Part shown: piece after piece, positions 16,022 to 23,049 of the stretch
Layout of the letters: the number at the start of each line of letters is the position of its first letter
Numbering within the stretch: position 1 is the stretch's first letter
Origin: Altererythrobacter sp.
GTDB lineage: Bacteria; Pseudomonadota; Alphaproteobacteria; Sphingomonadales; Sphingomonadaceae
Assembly: GCA_024636575.1 (NCBI GenBank)
Contig: JAGXGU010000050.1
Location: forward strand, 1-23,605
Direction: 5' to 3'
Length of the DNA: 23,605 bases
Notes under the pieces: model-generated
The model's input: the letters and a program-made list of their open reading frames with translations, nothing else
What the model was told of the DNA's origin: nothing
The model's database searches: none
Translations under genes and position numbers: made by a program

Positions 16022-17577
16022 GCTGCCTGGTTCTCCTGTTCGCTTTTTGGTGCGGCCTGTTCGCCGGTTGGTCCGAAGTCGGTGCCGATGGCTGGCGTCA
16101 ACAGATGCTGTTCAATGTCTTGTGCAGGCATGGCTTTGAAATACAGCCAGCCTTGAATCTGGTCGCAACCGGCCGCCCGAACCAAATCGGCTTGCGCCTG
16201 CGTTTCAACACCCTCAGCGGTGACATCCATATTCAGCGCGCGGGCCATGGAAATGCTGGATACCATCATTGCCCGCAAGCTTTCATCGACTGCGGAATTG
16301 GTGATCAAGGACCGGTCAAGCTTCAGCTTTTCAAACCGGAATTGGCGCAGGAAGCCTATCGAGGCATAACCGGTGCCGAAATCATCTAGGACCACGTTCA
16401 CCCCGAAGCCGCGAATGATATCGAGGCTGCGTTCAGCCACTGCCGGATTGAGCACCAGACAGGTTTCGGTAATTTCCAGATCCAGCCTCTCGGCAGGAAA
16501 GCCTGTTTCCTCGATAATATGGCCCAGCTGGACCGGAAATTCCGGATTGCGCAATTGCGCAGCCGAGATATTGACGGCGAGCCTGATCCCGTTCCAGCCC
16601 AAGGCATCCTGGCAGCTCTGGCGCAGCACCCACAGACCAATCGCATTTATCAGACCAGATTCCTCGGCGATCGGTATAAAGACACTTGGGCTGACGAGCT
16701 TGCCATCAGGGCGTTCCCATCGAAGCAGCGATTCCACCGCGACGACCTGGCGTGAAGTGGCATCTACCAGTGGTTGGTAATGGACTTGGAATTCATTGTT
16801 GAGCAAACCATCGCGCAATTCATCTTCCATGTCGCGAATGACCTGCAGATTGCGGTCAAAAGCCGGACGGAACCAGGTGCAGCGCATTTTTCCGCCGCGT
16901 TTGGAGACATACATCGCCACATCCGCGCGGCGCAGCAATTCGGACGAACTCGGGCGATCCTCCGGGCTGGAGCGCGCCAGACCGATGCTGGCCCCGATGC
17001 CGATGCGGCGATCGTCGACCGGGATGGGCTGGGATAACCGTTCAAGCAGGTTGCGGCAAATCCCCTCGAGAATTGTACCAGCGAGCGGACCAGTCATGCC
17101 AATTGCAAATTCATCCCCGCCAAGCCGGTAAGCCACGGCATCCTCGCCGCAGGCCTTGCGCAACATGTTTGCGATTTCCTTGATCACCTGATCGCCGACC
17201 TGGTGACCATAAAGATCGTTGACGATCTTGAACCCGTCGAGGTCGATCAGGGCAACCGCCAGTTCATCGTCCGGTTTGGCCTTGGTCTGCGCATGGTGGT
17301 GCAGCGCCCGCCGGTTGGGCAGATCGCTCAGGATGTCGGTCAGTCCCAGTCGCTGGAGTTCGTCCACCGTCCTGATCCCGACATGGGCAAGGAATGCAGC
17401 GGCCAGCGAATAGGTGGCAATGCCGCCGATGACGAGTGCGGAGGCCGAAGCCCGCGGCACGTCGTCGCTGAGGATGAGCAGCATGCTGGTCGTGACGAAG
17501 ATCAGGGTCAGGACCAGCATCGGCACGAACACCAGCAATCTTGGGTTTAATCCTAAGCCGTTTAGAAATCTTGTCAT
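16018..17577 (-). CDS. Membrane GGDEF-EAL protein (c-di-GMP turnover)
   Basis: A 519-residue protein with two closely spaced N-terminal transmembrane helices (about 14-37 and 45-67) and no periplasmic domain between them. The GGDEF domain has an intact LGGDEF at 152-157 and FKIVNDLYGHQVGD; the RxxD inhibitory site is not recognisable. The EAL domain keeps N336, E368, D398-D399, K418, E455 and Q474, but its signature reads ESL (282-284) in place of EAL. It could therefore make c-di-GMP, degrade it, or both; conserved metal-binding residues argue for phosphodiesterase activity. ATG 17577 follows GGGGGC. It sits 81 bp after cheR and overlaps the chemoreceptor start, tying c-di-GMP to this chemotaxis pathway. 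A possible CtrA box precedes it. Confidence 0.93.
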   Translation of the reverse strand: MTRFLNGLGLNPRLLVFVPMLVLTLIFVTTSMLLILSDDVPRASASALVIGGIATYSLAAAFLAHVGIRTVDELQRLGLTDILSDLPNRRALHHHAQTKAKPDDELAVALIDLDGFKIVNDLYGHQVGDQVIKEIANMLRKACGEDAVAYRLGGDEFAIGMTGPLAGTILEGICRNLLERLSQPIPVDDRRIGIGASIGLARSSPEDRPSSSELLRRADVAMYVSKRGGKMRCTWFRPAFDRNLQVIRDMEDELRDGLLNNEFQVHYQPLVDATSRQVVAVESLLRWERPDGKLVSPSVFIPIAEESGLINAIGLWVLRQSCQDALGWNGIRLAVNISAAQLRNPEFPVQLGHIIEETGFPAERLDLEITETCLVLNPAVAERSLDIIRGFGVNVVLDDFGTGYASIGFLRQFRFEKLKLDRSLITNSAVDESLRAMMVSSISMARALNMDVTAEGVETQAQADLVRAAGCDQIQGWLYFKAMPAQDIEQHLLTPAIGTDFGPTGEQAAPKSEQENQAA

Positions 17578-17635
17578 ACTGCCCCCGCGGGCCGGTGATA
17601 TCCCGACCTCTTCATGACAGCTTAGACCGATCTGA

Positions 17636-17650
17636 CTAAAGAACAGTTAA
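17636..17650. promoter_or_regulatory. CtrA-like box (CTAA-N7-TTAA) upstream of the GGDEF/EAL gene
   Basis: CTAA (17636-17639), seven bases, TTAA (17647-17650) matches the alphaproteobacterial CtrA consensus TTAA-N7-TTAA at 7 of 8 positions. It lies 59-73 bp before the start of the GGDEF/EAL gene and just after the cheR stop. The same variant occurs before cheA. CtrA control of motility genes is known in alphaproteobacteria; occupancy here is inferred. Confidence 0.4.
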
Positions 17651-17658
17651 GCGGGAAT

Positions 17659-18576
17659 TTACCGTGATGATTGCCGTGCGCCGGCTGCGGCTGCGGCTGG
17701 AATGGGATCGGCGGACATTTTTGCGCCGCCTTTCTGCCACCGGCTCGATATCGATTCCGGAGCGGCCTTGGTGTACAATCCCTGCATGCCGTGCGCCGGC
17801 ATGAATACGCCGGTCCGGCCTACGGTAGTTTCGCCTGCCCCCAGCATAAGCAGCCCATCCTGCGCCATGTTCTGGGACACCCGTTTGAATGCGCGTTCGC
17901 GGGTCACTTCGTCGAAATACAGCATGACATTGCGGCACAGCACCAGATCGTGGCGCTGGATCTCATCCAGTGGATCAAGCAAATTTCCGATTCGGTAGCG
18001 GATCATGCGTTGCAATTTCCGGCTCGCCTGCCAACCGCCGGATGTTTCATCGAAATGGGCGATCATCTGGCTGATACCAAGGCCGCGCTGGATTTCAAAC
18101 TGGTTGTAGCACCCACGTTTGGCCGTTTTTATCGCCGCTGCCGAGACATCGGTACCAAGGATTTCGATAGTCCAACCGGCCCAACGCTGGGGCTGTTCGG
18201 TAAACATCATCGCCAATGAAAGGGCTTCCTGCCCGGTTGAGCAGCCCGCCGACCAGATCGACAGGCGTTTGGTGTCCTGGCGCTTTTTTGCGAGAGCGGG
18301 CAGGGCTTGCTTGTCCAGCAATTCGAACATCACCCGGTCGCGAAAGAAGTATGTTTCGTTGTTCAGCAGGGCCTCGACCACATCCCGGGCGAGTTCATCG
18401 CCCTGCGGTTCTGCCAGCAGGCAAACCAGTTGATCGGTGTTGCTGATGCCGCGCTCGCGGAAAATTCCGCTGAGGGCAGACATGATCCGCCAGCGGCGGC
18501 TTTCGGTCAATTGCTGTCCTGATCGGTCGGCCAACAGATCTGCAATGATCCGGTGGGAAATTTCGCTCACTTCCAC
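17659..18576 (-). CDS. cheR: Chemotaxis protein methyltransferase CheR
   Basis: A SAM-dependent methyltransferase that esterifies glutamates on the chemoreceptor. The N-terminal all-helical domain carries NNETYFFRD, which positions the receptor helices; the SAM-binding loop reads SIWSAGCSTGQEALSLAM, and the motif GTDVSAAAI plus the downstream DLVLCRNVMLYFD segment complete the Rossmann core. I chose GTG 18576 (305 residues) because GGAG lies 7 bases upstream. Other possible starts are GTG 18570, which overlaps the cheB stop as GTGA, and TTG 18591. The gene overlaps cheB by about 10 bp. The C-terminal tail after residue 285 is Ala/Pro-rich and has no pentapeptide-binding function that I can see, in keeping with the chemoreceptor lacking the pentapeptide. 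Confidence 0.92.
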   Translation of the reverse strand: MEVSEISHRIIADLLADRSGQQLTESRRWRIMSALSGIFRERGISNTDQLVCLLAEPQGDELARDVVEALLNNETYFFRDRVMFELLDKQALPALAKKRQDTKRLSIWSAGCSTGQEALSLAMMFTEQPQRWAGWTIEILGTDVSAAAIKTAKRGCYNQFEIQRGLGISQMIAHFDETSGGWQASRKLQRMIRYRIGNLLDPLDEIQRHDLVLCRNVMLYFDEVTRERAFKRVSQNMAQDGLLMLGAGETTVGRTGVFMPAHGMQGLYTKAAPESISSRWQKGGAKMSADPIPAAAAAGARQSSR

Positions 18577-19715
18577 GCTGCAGCTCCGCAATTCGCGGCT
18601 ATGCGGCTGGCAATCTGGGCTGGTGGCAAAATCGCACTGGTCAGCCCCGCTTCGGCAACAGCGCGCGGCATGCCCCAGACCGCGCTGCTGGCTTCATCTT
18701 GAGCAATGATCGCGCCGCCTGCCTGTACCAGCTTTGCTGCGCCATAAACCCCGTCGCGCCCCATACCTGACAGCACAATGCCCAGGGCATGTCCGCCGGT
18801 GGCCTCTGCCAGGGTCTCGAACATTGGGTCGACCGATGGTTTGCAACCGCTGGCAACCGGGAAATGGCCGATTTCCGTTACCAGCCGTCCGCCTATTTCG
18901 CGGATCATCATATGGCCGTTACCCGGGGCGATGTGGATGCAGCCCGGTTCGATCGGGGTGCGCACACCGGCCACTACTGCCTTGCGTGCGCCGGCTGTTT
19001 CCAGCTGCCGCGCGAAGACCGGGATGAAGCTTTCCGGCAAATGCTGCGTTACCAGGATCGGCAAATCCAGTTGTGTCGGCAGATTGCGCAGCAGGATACA
19101 CAGCGCATGGATACCCCCGGTGGAAGCGCCGATGGCGATGATCCCGGGTGTTTTGTTCGACGATTTGCGCAAGGTTGGGCAGCCTGCATCCCCTGCCGCC
19201 AAATCGGCGCGCGAATCTTCCGGCCGGGCCGTGCGGTCGGATACGGGACCGGCTGGTGCAAGCGCGCGGATCTTTTCCAGCAAAGCGGTGCGATAGGCCT
19301 GGTCGAAGCCGCCTGATCGCGGTTTGAGCATGGTGTCTGCAGCGCCCATGCGCAGCGCAGCGATAGTATGTTCCGCGCCCTCTTCTGTCAGGGAGGATAC
19401 GACCAAGATCTGGGCGCCCCTGGCCGCAGTCAGGATCGTGGGCAGCGCATCAAGCCCGCCCCTGCCGGGCATTTCGAGATCGAGCAGGATCACATCGACA
19501 GTCTTGTCCGCGAGGTCTGCGATCGCCAGTTCCGCGCTGCTGGCTTTCGCTGCAATTTCAAACCCGTCAGCCTCTCCGATAATGCGGGACAGGACTGTGC
19601 GTACGATCAGCGAATCATCGACTATCATCACCCTTACAGGTTCCTCGCGAACCTGGCGTGAAGATACAGATCCCTTCCCCGCCCGGGGGGCCAAGGAGAA
19701 AAGGGGGCGGATCAC
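18567..19715 (-). CDS. cheB: Chemotaxis response regulator / protein-glutamate methylesterase CheB
   Basis: CheB removes receptor methyl groups and can deamidate glutamines once phosphorylated by CheA. Numbered from GTG 19715 (382 residues), the receiver domain has the acidic pair in VMIVDDS, the phosphoacceptor D79 in LLDLEMPG and the lysine in LKPRSGG. The methylesterase domain has the catalytic triad S198 in IGASTGG, H225 in TQHLPESF and D321 in SGMGRDG. The receiver sequence starts about 28 residues after this GTG; the true start could also be TTG 19739, or a GTG/ATG immediately before VMIVDDS, because no site has a strong ribosome signal. Located between cheY and cheR in the same direction, with a short overlap with cheR. 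Confidence 0.93.
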   Translation of the reverse strand: MIRPLFSLAPRAGKGSVSSRQVREEPVRVMIVDDSLIVRTVLSRIIGEADGFEIAAKASSAELAIADLADKTVDVILLDLEMPGRGGLDALPTILTAARGAQILVVSSLTEEGAEHTIAALRMGAADTMLKPRSGGFDQAYRTALLEKIRALAPAGPVSDRTARPEDSRADLAAGDAGCPTLRKSSNKTPGIIAIGASTGGIHALCILLRNLPTQLDLPILVTQHLPESFIPVFARQLETAGARKAVVAGVRTPIEPGCIHIAPGNGHMMIREIGGRLVTEIGHFPVASGCKPSVDPMFETLAEATGGHALGIVLSGMGRDGVYGAAKLVQAGGAIIAQDEASSAVWGMPRAVAEAGLTSAILPPAQIASRIAANCGAAAWK

Positions 19716-19725
19716 TGGCTGGCCC

Positions 19726-20091
19726 TCAGGCCATGCCAACCAACTGCAATTTTATCTGCAGGGTCTCGTGATCGAATGGCTTCATGACATATTCGTCTGC
19801 CCCGGCGCTGATTGCTTCGCGGATATGGGCGATATCGTTTTCTGTGGTGCAGAAGACCACTTTAGGCGCGTTACCGCCGGACTGCTTGCGCAACTGGACG
19901 ATGAATTCGATGCCGGACATGACCGGCATGTTCCAGTCAAGCAGGATCACATCGGGCATCGCATCGAGGCAATGTTCCAGCGCTATCTGACCATTTTCCG
20001 CTTCGAAAACGGTGAAACCGAGGCTCTCCAGAATGTGGCGCGATACCTTGCGGATCACCCGCGAATCGTCGACTACGAGGCAGCTCTTCAT
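19726..20091 (-). CDS. cheY: Single-domain response regulator CheY
   Basis: A 121-residue receiver domain that carries phosphate from CheA to the motility output. All key residues are present: D8-D9 in LVVDDS, phosphoacceptor D52 in ILLDWNMP, the switch Thr at 82/83 in CTTEND, aromatic Y101 and K104 in EYVMKPF. The aromatic-lysine arrangement matches classical CheY. ATG 20091 follows AAAAGGA. It is 53 bp from cheW; the gap between them contains an imperfect inverted repeat. It is the only free CheY in the window. No CheZ, CheC, CheX or FliY phosphatase is encoded here, so dephosphorylation may be intrinsic or use another pathway. What it binds (FliM or other) cannot be told because no motor genes are in view. 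Confidence 0.94.
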   Translation of the reverse strand: MKSCLVVDDSRVIRKVSRHILESLGFTVFEAENGQIALEHCLDAMPDVILLDWNMPVMSGIEFIVQLRKQSGGNAPKVVFCTTENDIAHIREAISAGADEYVMKPFDHETLQIKLQLVGMA

Positions 20092-20125
20092 GATTGTGCA
20101 ATCCTTTTCATCTGCTGCCTTACGG

Positions 20126-20150
20126 GCTTAAAGTAACCATCCGCTTAAGC
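20126..20150. repeat. Inverted repeat at the cheW-cheY junction
   Basis: GCTTAA (20126-20131) and TTAAGC (20145-20150) form 6-bp arms with a 13-base loop across the cheW stop codon. In the message this could form a weak, AU-rich hairpin, perhaps helping to set the cheW/cheY ratio or blocking nuclease decay. It lacks a T-run and is not a convincing terminator. Confidence 0.25.
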
Positions 20151-20615
20151 AGACACCCCTATTGGCTCATTTCCCGGTTTTCTTGCCGAGTGGATGGCAG
20201 GCGGCCCCGCGATCATGCGTCCCACATCGATCAGCACCGCCGGGCCAGCGTCTGTTTCAACCATGCCCAGCGATACGCGCTGCCATGCATCGCCGAATCC
20301 GCCGGAAACCGGTTCCGGATCCGATCGGGCCTCGGCCACATCTTCCACCTGGTCCACCTGCAGCGCATAAAGATGACCTTCCACCTCTACCACGGCGGCG
20401 CGGACGCCCGGGGCTGTTTCAACCGAGAGGCCGAGCGATTTGCGGCAATCGACCACAGTCAGTGATCGGCTGCGCATGGCCGTCAGTCCGGTAATGAAAT
20501 CGGGGGCGCGCGGAATCGGGGATATTCCCTCGATTTCGATAACCGATTGGACTTCGACCGCTCGGAATGCCGCGCGTTTTCCGGCAATCCGGGCCATGAC
20601 CAGCAATTCATTCAT
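20145..20615 (-). CDS. cheW: Chemotaxis adaptor protein CheW
   Basis: A 156-residue scaffold with two SH3-like beta-barrels that joins chemoreceptors to CheA. The sequence has the expected CheW pattern: VARIAGKRAAFRAVEVQSVIE at the N-terminus, the IPRAPDFITGL hinge motif, a strand with LTVVDCRKSLGL, then VVEVEGHLYALQVDQVEDVAE and a closing LIDVGRMIAG. The C-terminus adds about 15 polar residues. Its ATG overlaps the cheA stop by four bases (ATGA), so cheA and cheW are translationally coupled. CheA itself carries two further CheW-like domains. Confidence 0.9.
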   Translation of the reverse strand: MNELLVMARIAGKRAAFRAVEVQSVIEIEGISPIPRAPDFITGLTAMRSRSLTVVDCRKSLGLSVETAPGVRAAVVEVEGHLYALQVDQVEDVAEARSDPEPVSGGFGDAWQRVSLGMVETDAGPAVLIDVGRMIAGPPAIHSARKPGNEPIGVSA

Positions 20616-22963
20616 TGGCTTTTTCCTGCCCGGGCATGTTTGAGCGCGCCCAGCAAGGCGTCGCGGTCATATCGGTAAATTCCGCAATCCGCGCTCCCAG
20701 GTTGGTCGGCATCGGAATGGAGCCGGATTACGGTTGCCGCAGTGTCTGCGGGAACGGCCTGTTCTTCCATCACGATGATGACGTCAGCGGAATCCTCGGC
20801 CGAGGTGGTAATGCGGTAACCGGCGGCCTGGACTAGGGGGTGGAGCATCGTCCTGGACCAATCGTCATCGGCCGGCAGTCGGCACGTAAGGGCGGTGTCT
20901 GTCCGGATCGTCCGGCCATGCCGGGCAAACAGGGACAATCCGTCGATAATCGGGACTGGCTGGCCGCCGACCAGGGTGACCCCCTCGATCGACGGATCTG
21001 CATCGCTTGGTACAATTGCACTGTCTATAGCTGCGGCATCCGCAACTTCGGAAACGGCATAGGCCAGTTCGCAATGCCCGTCCGACAGGCGCAGCAGTTT
21101 GATCTTGTCTTCCGGCAGGGGCTGATCATTCAGCCCGATCAGCGGCAGGATTGCGCCGTCGATTACGATCTGGGCGCGCTCGCCCTCGATATCCACAGCA
21201 TCGCGTGACAGGACATCGATGCGGCGGACCAAATTCATGTCGATGGCCCGGCGGCGGCCGTCCATACCGACAAACAGCATGATCGGGCGGGTTTTTGCAG
21301 CGGCATGCTGAACCTGTTCGTCACGGCCCGCCGGGCGAACGCGAACTTCGCTGACCAGACCGTTCTGGGCAGCGATTGTGTAGACATCCAGCATCAGGAT
21401 CGGGCTGCCATCGTCGAGAAGTGTGGTGCCGGCGTAAATCCCGGTCGCCATTACCGCAGGCGCCAGGGGCTTAACGACCAGATCCTCGTGATCGAACACC
21501 CGGTCGACAGCCAGCGCGAACAGGTCGCCAGTGCCGAGCCGGATCAGCAGCAGCGTCTCCTGCCGCAAATCCGATACTTCGCGCATGTTGAGCACCCGGG
21601 CGAGGGACAGGCAGGGTATCCGCCGTCCCCGGAACGTCACCAGATCGGCATCGCCCAGCCTGGTATATTCCAGCGAACTGGCCGCGCCATGAATGATTTC
21701 CTCGACAAAGGAACGCGGGACCGCAAAACGCTGATCGCCCACCGACACCGTCAGACCTGCGACAATGCTGAGTGTCAGCGGAATTTCCAGGACGAACAGG
21801 GTCCCTTCGCCCGGCGTACTGCGCACTCTGATAGTTCCGCCAATCTTGTCCAGATTTGCGCGAACCACGTCCATGCCAACGCCTCTACCGGACACTTCGC
21901 TGACAGTCTCCGCGGTGGACAGGCCCGGCTCGAAAATCAGCTGGTGAAGGTCCTCGCGCGACATTTCGGCCAGTTGCGCCTCGGTCAGAAGTCCGGCGGC
22001 CACCGCCTTGCTGCCCAGCCGGGCGCAGTCTAGACCTTTGCCGTCATCGCTGATCATGACTGCAATGCGATTTCCGGATTGGCGCGCGGTCATGCTCAGC
22101 AAGCCGATTTCATGCTTGCCCGCGGCGCGGCGTTCAGCGGGGGTTTCAATCCCGTGGTCGATCGCGTTGCGGATGATATGGGTCACCGGGTCACGGATCA
22201 TTTCGATCATTTCGCGGTCCATCTCCGCGTCTTCGCCCTCCAGATCGACCATGACCTGCTTGCCCAGTTCGGCAGACAGGTCGCGGACCAACCGCGGCAC
22301 CGGATTATAAAGATGTTCGATGCGTTGCATGCGCATCCTGGTGGTTGCTTCGCGTACATCGTTCAGGATGCCGGACAGCCGTTCGAACGGGCCGTCTATT
22401 GCCGGTTCGGAGCCTGATGCGCGCAGTCGGCGCGCCAGATCGTTGCGCGCCAGAACCATGTCCGACACGCCGCTCATCACCCGGTCGAGCAATTCTACCG
22501 GCAAACGGATGCTGCGCGGCGTCGAGGAGGGGGTGTTGGATCTGGCGGAGAAGGCTTCGACTGCCTGGATTTCCTGCGGCTCGCTGGTTTCCTCTGCAGT
22601 ATTATCCAGCATGGCGATCAGCATATCATCGCCCGTTGTAGTCAGGTTCTCGCCGCTTTCGATCTGGTCGGTCAACCGCCCGATCCGGTCAATAATCGCA
22701 AGCACGCCATTGACCAGTTGAACATCTGCGCTGCGCCGTCCCGCACGCACTTCGGCCAGCGCGCTTTCGGCAGCATGGCTCAGGCTTTCAAGTTGGGGGA
22801 AATCGAAGAAGCCGCAATTGCCCTTCACCGTGTGGACGAAGCGGAAAATCGAATCCAGCCGCGCCCGGTCGCCCGGATCGGCTTCCCAGGCGACGATTTC
22901 GCCTTCGATTGCCTCAAGCATCTCGCGCGTTTCCGCGACGAATTCTGCCAGCAAATCGTCCAT
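20612..22963 (-). CDS. cheA: Chemotaxis histidine kinase CheA, with extra CheW-like and receiver-like domains
   Basis: A 783-residue kinase. The P1 phosphotransfer domain has phosphoacceptor H44 in FRFVHTVKGNCGFF. A linker of about 40 residues (105-150) replaces a P2 domain. P3 dimerisation follows at about 151-215. The P4 ATPase has the N box HIIRNAIDHGIE, G1 SDDGKGLD, F box LIFEPGLST and G2 GRGVGMDVV. P5 spans about 398-535. A second CheW-like domain (about 558-685) follows, and then a C-terminal alpha/beta segment (about 695-778) that looks like a receiver but has M732 where the phosphoacceptor Asp should be. Standard CheA ends after P5, at about 650-ish residues. The first gene of the operon, 86 bp from the MATE gene, with GGGGGC near the ATG as ribosome site. 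Confidence 0.95.
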   Translation of the reverse strand: MDDLLAEFVAETREMLEAIEGEIVAWEADPGDRARLDSIFRFVHTVKGNCGFFDFPQLESLSHAAESALAEVRAGRRSADVQLVNGVLAIIDRIGRLTDQIESGENLTTTGDDMLIAMLDNTAEETSEPQEIQAVEAFSARSNTPSSTPRSIRLPVELLDRVMSGVSDMVLARNDLARRLRASGSEPAIDGPFERLSGILNDVREATTRMRMQRIEHLYNPVPRLVRDLSAELGKQVMVDLEGEDAEMDREMIEMIRDPVTHIIRNAIDHGIETPAERRAAGKHEIGLLSMTARQSGNRIAVMISDDGKGLDCARLGSKAVAAGLLTEAQLAEMSREDLHQLIFEPGLSTAETVSEVSGRGVGMDVVRANLDKIGGTIRVRSTPGEGTLFVLEIPLTLSIVAGLTVSVGDQRFAVPRSFVEEIIHGAASSLEYTRLGDADLVTFRGRRIPCLSLARVLNMREVSDLRQETLLLIRLGTGDLFALAVDRVFDHEDLVVKPLAPAVMATGIYAGTTLLDDGSPILMLDVYTIAAQNGLVSEVRVRPAGRDEQVQHAAAKTRPIMLFVGMDGRRRAIDMNLVRRIDVLSRDAVDIEGERAQIVIDGAILPLIGLNDQPLPEDKIKLLRLSDGHCELAYAVSEVADAAAIDSAIVPSDADPSIEGVTLVGGQPVPIIDGLSLFARHGRTIRTDTALTCRLPADDDWSRTMLHPLVQAAGYRITTSAEDSADVIIVMEEQAVPADTAATVIRLHSDADQPGSADCGIYRYDRDALLGALKHARAGKSQ

Positions 22964-22981
22964 TGATACATGCCCCCGAAA

Positions 22982-22998
22982 ATAGCTTCCGAAGCTAT
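22982..22998. promoter_or_regulatory. Palindrome in the cheA leader (operator, or terminator of the upstream MATE gene)
   Basis: ATAGCTTC-c-GAAGCTAT is a perfect 8-bp inverted repeat around one base, 19-35 bp before the cheA ATG. Read on the minus strand it is a 6-7 bp AT-rich stem followed by TTTTC. It could be a weak terminator for the MATE gene, an RNA hairpin in the che leader, or a protein-binding operator. Confidence 0.4.
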
Positions 22999-23010
22999 GG
23001 AGCCTGATGG

Positions 23011-23031
23011 TTAATTAACTGTTAGTGTCAA
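23011..23031 (-). promoter_or_regulatory. cheA promoter region: TTGACA box and CtrA-like site
   Basis: On the minus strand TTGACA (23031-23026) is followed directly by CTAA-CAGTTAA-TTAA (23025-23011), a 7 of 8 match to the CtrA consensus TTAA-N7-TTAA, and then CCAT as seen in many CtrA half-sites. A good -10 is not obvious: ATCAGG lies at the 17-bp spacing. CtrA binding and promoter use are inferred. Confidence 0.45.
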
Positions 23032-23049
23032 AAGACGGGAGGGCCGGGA

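Noticed and set aside
17783..17812. Inverted repeat CATGCCG-tgcgc-CGGCATG
   Set aside because: Lies within the cheR coding sequence and reads as normal codons (MPAHGM region); no promoter or terminator context.
19324..20136. 270-codon plus-strand open frame opposite cheB/cheY
   Set aside because: Shadow of two well-conserved receiver-containing genes; it crosses a gene border with no change in character.
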